Source: Aliidiomarina haloalkalitolerans (GTDB taxonomy: Bacteria > Pseudomonadota > Gammaproteobacteria > Enterobacterales > Alteromonadaceae). Taken from it: 64,000 nucleotides of DNA. Positions 1-6,810 of this stretch are shown in pieces; the first letter of the stretch is position 1; each line of letters begins with the position of its first letter. The stretch spans positions 806,001 to 870,000 of the forward strand of contig NZ_PIPI01000001.1 in the NCBI RefSeq assembly GCF_003987315.1, written 5' to 3'. Position numbers and translations under genes: made by a program. The notes under the pieces are model-generated. The model did no database searches and was not told where the DNA came from. It saw only the letters and a list, made by a program, of their open reading frames with translations.

Positions 1-529
1 CCTCGATATTCATGCGCGCCACAGCCAATGCATCGAGACTAATATCGACGGCATCGACTTCGGCTTCTGCAAATGCATAGGCACAAGCGATGGCGATACA
101 GCCTGAGCCGGTGCATAAGTCTAAGATACGCTCGGGTTCATGGGTCAGCCACGGCTGAAATTGTTTCTCGATAAGTTCCGCAATCGGTGAACGTGGGACT
201 AACACACGCTCGTCGACGTAAAAAGGTAGGTCGCAAAACCACGCTTTGTGGACGAGGTAGGCAGCTGGTACCTTGTCGCGAATGCGCCGGTTGACTAATG
301 CCGCAAGTTGCACTTTTTCGTCATAGGTTAAGCGGCAATCACGGAATTCATACAGCTCTGGAAACGACATCGAAGTGATTGCGGAGAGTAGTAGATTGGC
401 TTCTTCCCAGCCATTCGCTGCACCGTGACCAAAATAGACATCTGCACCATGCAAGGTCGACGCAATGTAGCGCTGCCAGTCAGCAATCGTTAGAAGATCG
501 TCGGTAAGTTGGGCATATTCATGAGTCAC
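1..529 (-). CDS. prmB: 50S ribosomal protein L3 N5-glutamine methyltransferase PrmB (3' end cut by window)
   Basis: This SAM-dependent enzyme methylates a glutamine of ribosomal protein L3 in the cytoplasm. The visible N-terminal 176 residues contain the PrmB-specific stretch AWFCDLPFYVDERVLVPRSP and the SAM-binding motif I DLCTGSGCIAIACAYAF, which closely match E. coli PrmB. The catalytic NPPY motif lies beyond the window. The start is GTG at 529, because an in-frame TAA lies two codons upstream and a GGAGAG Shine-Dalgarno sits 7 bases away. The gene is divergent from smrB, the same arrangement as in E. coli. The FYVDERVLVPRSP context argues for PrmB rather than PrmC. Confidence 0.93.
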   Translation of the reverse strand, partial: MTHEYAQLTDDLLTIADWQRYIASTLHGADVYFGHGAANGWEEANLLLSAITSMSFPELYEFRDCRLTYDEKVQLAALVNRRIRDKVPAAYLVHKAWFCDLPFYVDERVLVPRSPIAELIEKQFQPWLTHEPERILDLCTGSGCIAIACAYAFAEAEVDAVDISLDALAVARMNIE

Positions 530-572
530 GTTTTACTCTCCAAACTAAACGTTTTGTATTGTATAACTGCCT

Positions 573-578
573 ATTATA
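573..578 (-). promoter_or_regulatory. Candidate -10 element for prmB
   Basis: A perfect TATAAT on the minus strand lies about 45 bases upstream of the prmB GTG. No good -35 box is visible at the usual spacing. A small perfect inverted repeat, ATGAT-N5-ATCAT (582-596), lies just upstream and could be an operator or chance. Confidence 0.35.
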
Positions 579-648
579 CGCATGATTTTGTATCATAGGG
601 CGACCAAGAATAGAAAGAAGCACAGAAAACTGTAAGGATTTATCTGCA

Positions 649-1215
649 ATGGCGAAAAAACCTAAGGCTCCGGCGGACACGAAAGCCCCAGAGCAGCTAA
701 GTGCCGAAGAGTTGGCATTATTCCAAGCGGCAGTTGCCGGTGCGACGCCATTGCAACAAGACGAAATACCACCGCCGGCCCCGAAGCTAAAAGCTAAACG
801 AGTTTTTCAGCAACGCCACGAGAAAACCCTCCAGCGGGTGCAAGCCACAGATCCATTCTCTGATCACTTTCAGCCCAATTTACCAACAGGGACCATGCAA
901 TGGGTGGCGACAGGCGACGAGCCCTATTTGGCTAAACGCTTGCGCCGCGGCGATTTTGACCCGGAAATGATTTTGGATTTGCACGGTTACACCAAGGCCA
1001 ATGCGCGCTTAGAGCTTGCCGCTGCAATTGCCGCATGCGTTGCGGAAAACATAGCCTGTTTGTGTGTTGTACATGGTATTGGGCATGGCATTTTACGCCA
1101 ACAAGTACCAGCTTGGCTCACTCAGCATCCGGCGATACGTGCATTCCATCAAGCGCCACTTGAGTGGGGCGGGCAAGGCGCTTTGTTAGTGTTACTGCGT
1201 GTCACTGAAAACTAG
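649..1215 (+). CDS. smrB: SmrB, Smr-domain ribosome rescue endonuclease
   Basis: In E. coli, SmrB cleaves mRNA upstream of the leading ribosome in collided ribosome pairs, feeding tmRNA rescue. This 188-residue protein has the usual family length (183 in E. coli). It has a charged N-terminal tail and a C-terminal Smr domain with the diagnostic LDLHGYTK motif (about residues 108-115) and the VHGIGHG loop (about 141-147), ending in an AFHQAPLEWGGQGALLVLL core. The start has AAGGA about 10 bases upstream. The gene is divergent from prmB and convergent with sixA. The presence of smpB 1.5 kb away is consistent with a shared role in ribosome rescue. Confidence 0.94.
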   Translation: MAKKPKAPADTKAPEQLSAEELALFQAAVAGATPLQQDEIPPPAPKLKAKRVFQQRHEKTLQRVQATDPFSDHFQPNLPTGTMQWVATGDEPYLAKRLRRGDFDPEMILDLHGYTKANARLELAAAIAACVAENIACLCVVHGIGHGILRQQVPAWLTQHPAIRAFHQAPLEWGGQGALLVLLRVTEN

Positions 1216-1239
1216 CAGCTGCCAGTGAAGGCCGACGGT

Positions 1240-1290
1240 TTAAGCGTCCAAACTTAAGCGCCCAAACTTAAGCGCCCAAACTTAAACGCC
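1240..1290. repeat. 14-bp tandem repeat, about 3.6 copies, between smrB and sixA
   Basis: Units TTAAGCGYCCAAAC start at 1240, 1254 and 1268, with a partial degenerate unit at 1282 (TTAAACGCC). The second and third copies are identical and the first differs by one base. The array lies in the 96-bp gap between two convergent genes. It has no strong hairpin or T-tract, so it is not an obvious terminator. The near-identity suggests recent slippage duplication. Confidence 0.9.
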
Positions 1291-1311
1291 ACAAGACCCT
1301 CACTGCGTCGA

Positions 1312-1794
1312 CTAGTCTTGGCAATGCATGCCTTGCCAGAATCCCTGCATTGCTAAAGGTTCTAGGTCAAGTTGCGCAATCCCTGCAGTAGGAAATAGCG
1401 GTGGCTGCACCGTGCGGTCAAGGTACGCCGTGAGATAACAAACAAATGGCATGTGGGAAACGAGCAAGACGTGCTCAGCGGGTTCGATCTGTAATCGTGC
1501 CAACAATGAGCTCGCAAATAACTCTGCATCACCTTCAGGCGTGATTTCACTGGATGTTTCAATCACTTCAGCGGCAACATGTTGAGCGACTTCATGCCAG
1601 GTTTGTTGGGCACGCACGTAAGGGCTGACAATAACTAAGTCAATTTTCTCGACTTGGCTTGCTAACCATTCGCCTGCGGTTTTCGCTTCCTCGTGACCGT
1701 GGGCCGTGAGTTCACGCTCTTGATCAGGTTGCACAACACCGGCACACAGTGTGGGTGAACAAGCTTCACCATGACGCATTACATACAATTTCAT
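1312..1794 (-). CDS. sixA: Phosphohistidine phosphatase SixA
   Basis: SixA is a small histidine-phosphatase-superfamily enzyme that removes phosphate from histidine of phosphotransfer proteins (ArcB HPt and NPr in E. coli). At 160 residues it has the family length. The N-terminal MKLYVMRHGEA motif carries the catalytic RHG at about residues 7-9, and a second catalytic histidine lies in LLVSHMPFV (about residue 113). The start codon directly follows the TAA of rnfH, indicating translational coupling in a ratA-rnfH-sixA unit. It converges on smrB. Confidence 0.9.
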   Translation of the reverse strand: MKLYVMRHGEACSPTLCAGVVQPDQERELTAHGHEEAKTAGEWLASQVEKIDLVIVSPYVRAQQTWHEVAQHVAAEVIETSSEITPEGDAELFASSLLARLQIEPAEHVLLVSHMPFVCYLTAYLDRTVQPPLFPTAGIAQLDLEPLAMQGFWQGMHCQD

Positions 1795-2142
1795 TTACTT
1801 CTGACTCCGCTGTCGATCAGGTCGACCACCGGTGACTTTGTCTGCCCGTCCATCTTCTTTCGCTTGTTCAGCGCGACGACGACGGATTTCTTTTGGATCG
1901 GCAATCAAGGGGCGATAGATTTCGATGCGATCCCCTTGCCGTACCGTATCGGTCGGTTTGCAGGTCTTATTCCAAATACCTACCGCATTGGTTTGTAGAT
2001 CAATCTCTGGAAAATAAACCTGAATTCCCGACTGGATAATCGCATCTGCAACCGTCGTACCTTCGATCACCGAAACTGGAATGATCTTCTGCTTTTCCGG
2101 TGTGCCATACACCACTTCAATACTAATTAAACGTTCAGCCAT
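1795..2142 (-). CDS. rnfH: RnfH-family ubiquitin-like protein (formerly RatB)
   Basis: This 115-residue UPF0125 (beta-grasp) protein carries the family signature GDRIEIYRPLIADPKEIRRRRAEQ near its C-terminus. The homologue is encoded next to ratA in E. coli, and its biochemical role is uncertain. I choose ATG at 2142 (MAERLISIEVVYG), because it matches the E. coli N-terminus and has AGG 9 bases upstream. An ATG at 2148 is an alternative, and a longer frame opening at 2223 is unlikely. The start lies inside the last codons of ratA (overlap of 8 bases), so the two are translationally coupled. Confidence 0.88.
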   Translation of the reverse strand: MAERLISIEVVYGTPEKQKIIPVSVIEGTTVADAIIQSGIQVYFPEIDLQTNAVGIWNKTCKPTDTVRQGDRIEIYRPLIADPKEIRRRRAEQAKEDGRADKVTGGRPDRQRSQK

Positions 2143-2572
2143 GGCCATAAACCTGTCGTGCTCGCGCAGCAAATGCGTCCACCATACGTGTGGTGACTTC
2201 GTTGAAGACTTTACCGAAGGCAAACTGCAACATTTTACTCGAGAATTCGAAGTCTAAGCGCAAAACCACTTTACATGCTTCGGCGTTTAGAGGCTTGAAT
2301 TCCCAGCCGCCGCGTAAGTGCCGAAACGGTCCTTGCACCAATTCCATGGCAATTGCGTGCTCATTCACGAAGGTATTTCGGGTGGTAAACGCATGGCGAA
2401 TGCCTGCCTTACTAATTGACAGTTCGGCGACCATGCTCGACTCGCTTTCTTCCAAAATACGCGCCGCCACACAGCCCGGCACAAATTCCGGATAAGCAGC
2501 AACGTCGTTTACAAGCTCATACATTTGACGGCAGCTATAAGGCACCAAGGCGCTGCGTTCAATTTGTGGCAT
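2135..2572 (-). CDS. ratA: RatA/PasT START-like (COQ10 family) protein
   Basis: This 145-residue protein is identical in length to E. coli RatA. The START/COQ10-type lipid-binding fold is recognisable from MPQIERSALVPYS, a VNDVAAYPEFVPGC segment and a C-terminal FGKVFNEVTTRMVDAFAARA helix. E. coli RatA has been reported to block 70S ribosome association, and PasT has a stress or persister role. The COQ10 relationship also suggests a link with ubiquinone. It is divergent from smpB and heads the ratA-rnfH-sixA unit, the same neighbourhood as in many gammaproteobacteria. Confidence 0.9.
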   Translation of the reverse strand: MPQIERSALVPYSCRQMYELVNDVAAYPEFVPGCVAARILEESESSMVAELSISKAGIRHAFTTRNTFVNEHAIAMELVQGPFRHLRGGWEFKPLNAEACKVVLRLDFEFSSKMLQFAFGKVFNEVTTRMVDAFAARARQVYGHG

Positions 2573-2729
2573 CCAGTTACCTACTTCCTTTCGTCCTGCG
2601 CAACTCCTTTAGCCAATTTACGGCGAGGTTTGGAGCCTAATGCGCACGATGTGTTCAAGATTTCGACAATCGGCGAAGCTGCGCATTCTAACTAATCTAA
2701 AAAGGATGTGCATCTTTTCTTTCAGCCCC

Positions 2730-2758
2730 TTTTGCTAAGGCGCGAGCAAGCGTATAAT
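2730..2758 (+). promoter_or_regulatory. smpB promoter with consensus -10 almost abutting the start codon
   Basis: A perfect TATAAT lies at 2753-2758, with a weak -35 (TTTTGC) 17 bp upstream at 2730-2735. The expected transcription start, about 7 bases past the -10, falls at about 2765. The smpB ATG is at 2766, so transcripts from this promoter would have essentially no leader. Confidence 0.5.
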
Positions 2759-2765
2759 ACGTCTC

Positions 2766-3239
2766 ATGAAACAGAAAAAAAATCCATCATCGACCATCGC
2801 ACTGAACAAAAAAGCTCGCCACGAATATTTCCTCGAAGACAAGATGGAGGCGGGTTTAGAGTTGCAGGGATGGGAAGTCAAAAGTATCCGTGCCGGCAAA
2901 GTCAATATTGCCGACAGTTACGTGATCCTGCGCGACGGCGAAGCTTACTTGCTCGGCTCGCAAATTCAGCCTCTCAACCAAGCCTCAACGCATGTCGTTT
3001 GCGATCCCGATCGCACGCGCAAGTTACTGCTGAAAAAACGTGAGTTAAACACGCTAATCGGTAAAGTTGAGCGCGAAGGCTACACCATTGTAGCCACCGC
3101 TATGTATTGGAAGAAGTGCTGGGTCAAAGTTGAAATCTATTTGGCGAAAGGGAAAAAATCCCACGACAAACGCGATACCATTAAAGATCGCGATTGGGCG
3201 CGCCAAAAAGAACGACTGATGAAGCACCAGCAACGCTAA
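2766..3239 (+). CDS. smpB: SsrA-binding protein SmpB
   Basis: SmpB binds tmRNA and delivers it to stalled ribosomes for trans-translation. This 157-residue protein (E. coli 160) has the core [30 protein letters not shown] and [17 protein letters not shown] motifs. It also has the basic C-terminal tail [17 protein letters not shown] that occupies the mRNA channel. The start is fixed by alignment with E. coli. No Shine-Dalgarno is visible and the promoter -10 lies only 7 bases upstream. The ssrA gene, next to smpB in E. coli, is not found here. The last codons overlap the convergent tadD-like gene by 4 bases. Confidence 0.96.
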   Translation: MKQKKNPSSTIALNKKARHEYFLEDKMEAGLELQGWEVKSIRAGKVNIADSYVILRDGEAYLLGSQIQPLNQASTHVVCDPDRTRKLLLKKRELNTLIGKVEREGYTIVATAMYWKKCWVKVEIYLAKGKKSHDKRDTIKDRDWARQKERLMKHQQR

Positions 3240-3658
3240 GGCACATGCGGCGCCTGCAAATGCAATAAAGCTTCGAGCAAAGGTGACCGCTTACTCGTAT
3301 GGGCTTGGCCATTAATTAGTGTCTGCGTGGCTAAACGCAAATACACTAATGCCAAATTATGATGCGCCAATAATAACGAATCATCCCGCAGAATAGCTTG
3401 CTCATAGGCATGTTGTGCTGCATTTAAACGCTGTTGGCGCAGCTGAATATTGCCAAGTAATAACCAGCCTTGCGCATCGTTATCCTGTTGTGCCAGCAAT
3501 CGGTGCAGATAGCTCTCCGCTGCCAATAAATCACCATAGCGATACGCATTTAAAGCTTTCTCTTCAAGTCGACTGACTTCGTCGGAACGCATCGGCGCTG
3601 CACTATTACAGGCACTTAGAAACAATACACTCAAAACCACAATTAAATGAGCTCTCAT
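3236..3658 (-). CDS. TadD-like TPR lipoprotein of the tad locus
   Basis: This predicted lipoprotein has a short hydrophobic leader ending in the lipobox LSAC (Cys17). It is followed by tetratricopeptide-type helices, including a typical [22 protein letters not shown] segment and a second [13 protein letters not shown] repeat. TadD-family lipoproteins assist assembly of the outer-membrane secretin of Flp/Tad pili. At 140 residues it is shorter than most TadD proteins. It is the last gene of the minus-strand tad operon, coupled by a 4-base overlap to the preceding gene, and its stop overlaps that of smpB. Confidence 0.7.
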   Translation of the reverse strand: MRAHLIVVLSVLFLSACNSAAPMRSDEVSRLEEKALNAYRYGDLLAAESYLHRLLAQQDNDAQGWLLLGNIQLRQQRLNAAQHAYEQAILRDDSLLLAHHNLALVYLRLATQTLINGQAHTSKRSPLLEALLHLQAPHVP

Positions 3659-4068
3659 TGGATATCCTCTGCCGGCTGAATGTGAATGGCATGAGGTTGA
3701 CGCTTTAACGCCAATGTATCGGCAGCTAGTTCAATGACTCCTGTTGCTTCTTTACACCAAGCGATTCGGTATGGGCGCAGGGTTTGCTCATGTACCACTT
3801 GTCCGGCGTCATTCAACCAGATTAATTGCAGTGTCTGATGTAAGAAAAAACTATGTACGACGCGACAATTCGGTAGCCAAATGCCACTGCAGCGTTCGCC
3901 CGCATTGCCGCGATGACGCTGGCGCCAACCGAATAGGCGCGGAAAAAACCGCCGAGCTATCCGCAAATAGCCAATAAACAGCCAATGTTCCTGCTGTCGC
4001 ACAGCAAAATTGGCGTAGCTGCCATATTCTCTTAAACGTACATCAAGATATTTATCACGATCTTTCAT
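3655..4068 (-). CDS. DUF192-like protein in the tad locus
   Basis: This 137-residue protein is of uncertain function. Its second half (a VVHSFFLHQTLQLIWLNDAG segment, a following RPYRIA, then VIELAADT) resembles the DUF192 fold often encoded in tad loci. DUF192 has no established biochemical activity. The N-terminal part is basic and hydrophobic (WLFIGYLRIARRFFPRLFGW). I start at ATG 4068, which has GGAGGGG directly upstream; the frame is open to 4161 but that extension overlaps tadC. The stop overlaps the start of the TadD-like gene by 4 bases. The DUF192 assignment is by pattern only. Confidence 0.55.
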   Translation of the reverse strand: MKDRDKYLDVRLREYGSYANFAVRQQEHWLFIGYLRIARRFFPRLFGWRQRHRGNAGERCSGIWLPNCRVVHSFFLHQTLQLIWLNDAGQVVHEQTLRPYRIAWCKEATGVIELAADTLALKRQPHAIHIQPAEDIQ

Positions 4069-4093
4069 AACCCCTCCATGGGCGCAGCAGCGC

Positions 4094-4657
4094 TTAAGTC
4101 TGCCACATAACTTTGGCGGCGATAATGCCGATAAATGGCAACATAGTTGCCGGAAAAACAAATACGATTAACGGTAACAGCAGGCGCACTGGCAATTCTT
4201 GCGCCTGCTGCTCAACCTCTTCCGCTAACGTTTGGCGAAACGATGCAGCTTGTTCGCCTAGTAGGCCTGATAAAGCACCACCATGCTGACTTGATTGAAT
4301 GAGCATGGTTACGAACATACTGACTTCAGCAACAGGATTACGCTCGCGAAAACGTTGCATGGCGTTTACCCATGGCTCGCCAGTGCGCACCGCAGCAACG
4401 ACCATGCGCAGTTCCTTCTGTAAACTGTTATGACTGCCTTGTGACAATAACTGCTGCATCGCAGCCATTAGCGGCAAACCTGCCGTAAGCAGCATGGCTA
4501 AGAGCTCCATCATGGCGGGCAATTGACAACGAACTTGGTGCAAACGCTGTTGCCGCAGTTGGCGCGCGTTAAGAGTCTGATAAAGTGCCGTTGCCACGAT
4601 CATCAAGACAAAACTCAGACAGCCTGTCGCTAACATCGTCACGGCTACGAGTAACAT
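4094..4657 (-). CDS. tadC: TadC, inner-membrane platform protein of Flp/Tad pilus
   Basis: This is a T2SSF (GspF-type) inner-membrane protein that forms the assembly platform with TadB. It has one N-terminal membrane segment and a cytoplasmic helical F domain (LPAMMELLAMLLTAGLPLMAAMQQL). A C-terminal pair of hydrophobic segments (LPVRLLLPLIVFVFPATMLPFIGII) is typical of TadC. At 187 residues it is shorter than the usual roughly 300, lacking most of the N-terminal membrane region. Its ATG shares one base with the tadB stop codon, which implies tight coupling. Confidence 0.85.
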   Translation of the reverse strand: MLLVAVTMLATGCLSFVLMIVATALYQTLNARQLRQQRLHQVRCQLPAMMELLAMLLTAGLPLMAAMQQLLSQGSHNSLQKELRMVVAAVRTGEPWVNAMQRFRERNPVAEVSMFVTMLIQSSQHGGALSGLLGEQAASFRQTLAEEVEQQAQELPVRLLLPLIVFVFPATMLPFIGIIAAKVMWQT

Positions 4658-5514
4658 TACAGCGCCACCTCAATCTTCAGCAATCTTTGCATGAGCCAAT
4701 GTCCGCCAAGCAGCATCACCACCAAGAAAATGGCCAGCCCCCAACCGATCGGGTGTTGACTCAACTTTTCTAGTGATTCACCTTCGATGCCCCAGAGCAC
4801 GAGAAGAATAAACAGCGGCATTGCGGTCATCACTTTGCCCTGCAAACGCCCTTGAGCGCTGAGGCTTTTAATCCGCTGCTCAAGTTGCTGCTTGCGCCGT
4901 AAAGTTTGCGCGAGGCTGTCGAGTAATTGAGCTTGCTTACCACCAAGCGCTTGGCCATGGTCGAGCGCCAGATAAATTCGATGGAGATCGTCGGACGGGT
5001 AGCGTTCGGCAAACACTTTAAATACCACTGGCAAACTCTTACCAAGGCGCAACTGCCGGCTGAGGATTTGTAGCTCCTGCCCCAGTGGTACTGCCATTTC
5101 TGCAGCAGCAAAGGCAATGCCTTGGGCAACTGTGCCGCCGCTGCGTAAGGTTGTCGACAACAGGGTCAACATGGCCGGTAATTGGCGCGTGACTTGTTCT
5201 TGGCGACGCTTTTGCATGCGTTTATAGCCCTGCCATGGCACGAGAATTCCAAGCCCAGTTAGAACGCCAATACTTAACCATGAATCGAGCGTGAAACTGG
5301 CAATGAGGACGATAAAACTAAGCACAATAAACCAGATTAAGACAAGGTCTCGGACGCGCACAAACAAAAACAAAGAGGTCAGGTTATTTTGCCAACGCTG
5401 CTCATAGTGTTGGCGATAATCCTGCAATAAGCCGCGAACCACAACGCAGAGCATAAAACTTAAACTAGCAGCAATTAGCGCTGCTGCTAACGTTGCCCAG
5501 AGCAACTCACTCAT
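4657..5514 (-). CDS. tadB: TadB, inner-membrane platform protein of Flp/Tad pilus
   Basis: This 285-residue T2SSF-domain protein has an N-terminal hydrophobic segment, a central membrane region (about residues 55-95) and a cytoplasmic F domain beginning LPAMLTLLSTTLRSGGTVAQGIAFAA. Two C-terminal membrane segments follow (MPLFILLVLWGI and GLAIFLVVMLLGG). TadB and TadC pair around the TadA ATPase to drive pilin polymerisation. It overlaps tadA by 8 bases and tadC by 1 base, inside the long minus-strand operon. Confidence 0.88.
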   Translation of the reverse strand: MSELLWATLAAALIAASLSFMLCVVVRGLLQDYRQHYEQRWQNNLTSLFLFVRVRDLVLIWFIVLSFIVLIASFTLDSWLSIGVLTGLGILVPWQGYKRMQKRRQEQVTRQLPAMLTLLSTTLRSGGTVAQGIAFAAAEMAVPLGQELQILSRQLRLGKSLPVVFKVFAERYPSDDLHRIYLALDHGQALGGKQAQLLDSLAQTLRRKQQLEQRIKSLSAQGRLQGKVMTAMPLFILLVLWGIEGESLEKLSQHPIGWGLAIFLVVMLLGGHWLMQRLLKIEVAL

Positions 5515-6751
5515 GACTACTCACCTGCTGTAAGCGACGAATTAGCTCACTTCGCTGTGATTCTGCGAGGTCGTCAATAAAGCTGGGGATTTGCCCCGTC
5601 CATTCATGTTGATCCGTTGCTTGGTTATAGCGCATGATTTCCGCTAGCTGCATGACATCACCAGCTTGCCCACGCACTTCGGTTAAGCTGCTGACCACAC
5701 GTTTACCATTGGCAAGACGACAGATTTGCACAATGAGCTGAATCGCACCGGCAATTTGCTGCCGCACCGCATATAACGGTAGGTCAAGCCCAGCCATGAG
5801 CACCATGGTTTCTAGCCGACTTAAGGCGTCGCGCGGTGTATTTGCGTGCAAGGTCGTCATCGAGCCAGCGTGACCTGTATTCATCGCTTGCAACATATCG
5901 AGGCTTTCGCCACCTCGACACTCTCCGACCACAATACGATCAGGACGCATCCGCAAGGCATTCATAACGAGCTGCCGGATCGACACTGCGCCAGCACCTT
6001 CTTGGTTAGCGGGGCGAGCTTCCAAACACACCAAATTTTCATGATGCAGTTTTAGTTCTGCAGCATCCTCAATGGTAATCACCCGTTCGCCTGCATGTAT
6101 GTGATCAGCCAAAACATTAAGGAGCGTGGTTTTGCCGCTACCCGTTCCACCGCTAATCACTAGGTTTTGTCGATGCTTAACACCAATTTCAAGCAGGTCT
6201 GCTAAAAGCGGCGAAATGCTGCCAAAATCAACTAAATTAGCCATGAAAATGCGCTGATTACTGAATTTTCGAATCGTTAAGCAAGCACCAGCTACAGCTA
6301 ACGGAGGTAACACCGCGTTGACTCGTGAGCCATTCGCCAAGCGCGCATCAACCATCGGTGAACTTGCGTCAATGCGTCGACCGAGCGGTGCTACAATGCG
6401 CTCGAGTACTTGCCGCAAAGCGGTTTCATGCATAAATTGCACGTTGCTTAGCTGCAAACGCCCCGACTGCTCGATAAAGATTTGGTTGTAACGATTTACC
6501 ATGATTTCTGACACGGATTCATCGCGCAGCAGCCCCTCAAGTGGACCGAGGCCAACCACATCGTCTAGTACCCGCTGCGTGAGCTGCTGTTCACTCTCTT
6601 CAATTTGCCAATCTCGCCCTTCTCGAAGCTGCTCGCGCAGCCCTTGGCGCACGAGTTCTCGCAATGCATCATCATCGAGTTGAAGCACATCAGTTTGATG
6701 TAAATTCAATGCTTCGACGGTATGGGTGAGTAATTCCGCATAGGTTTTCAT
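5507..6751 (-). CDS. tadA: TadA/CpaF-type secretion ATPase
   Basis: This is the type II/IV secretion hexameric ATPase that powers Flp/Tad pilus assembly at the inner membrane. In the 414-residue form chosen here, the Walker A GGTGSGKT is at residues 201-208. The Walker B-like DRIVVGECRGGE is at about 271-282 and the His box TGHAGSMTTLHAN at about 292-304. The start is ATG 6751, preceded by AAGGAG at ideal distance; an upstream frame to 6793 has no ribosome site. Tad loci usually place tadZ between the secretin and tadA genes, but here only 59 bases separate them. Confidence 0.93.
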   Translation of the reverse strand: MKTYAELLTHTVEALNLHQTDVLQLDDDALRELVRQGLREQLREGRDWQIEESEQQLTQRVLDDVVGLGPLEGLLRDESVSEIMVNRYNQIFIEQSGRLQLSNVQFMHETALRQVLERIVAPLGRRIDASSPMVDARLANGSRVNAVLPPLAVAGACLTIRKFSNQRIFMANLVDFGSISPLLADLLEIGVKHRQNLVISGGTGSGKTTLLNVLADHIHAGERVITIEDAAELKLHHENLVCLEARPANQEGAGAVSIRQLVMNALRMRPDRIVVGECRGGESLDMLQAMNTGHAGSMTTLHANTPRDALSRLETMVLMAGLDLPLYAVRQQIAGAIQLIVQICRLANGKRVVSSLTEVRGQAGDVMQLAEIMRYNQATDQHEWTGQIPSFIDDLAESQRSELIRRLQQVSSHE

Positions 6752-6810
6752 CGGCTCTCCTTGCCTTGTTATCGGTTTAGCGTACTTGTGCAATTAATCT
6801 ACTTGTGGAT

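Noticed and set aside
1-529. Left-edge methyltransferase as PrmC (HemK)
   Set aside because: FYVDERVLVPRSP, divergent smrB and the N-terminal extension are PrmB features.
2190-2640. Plus-strand open frames opposite ratA
   Set aside because: Shadow frames of ratA with no ribosome site and no recognisable protein features.
3236-3700. tmRNA (ssrA) gene downstream of smpB
   Set aside because: The region codes for the TadD-like lipoprotein on the other strand; no tRNA-like ends or tag reading frame were seen.
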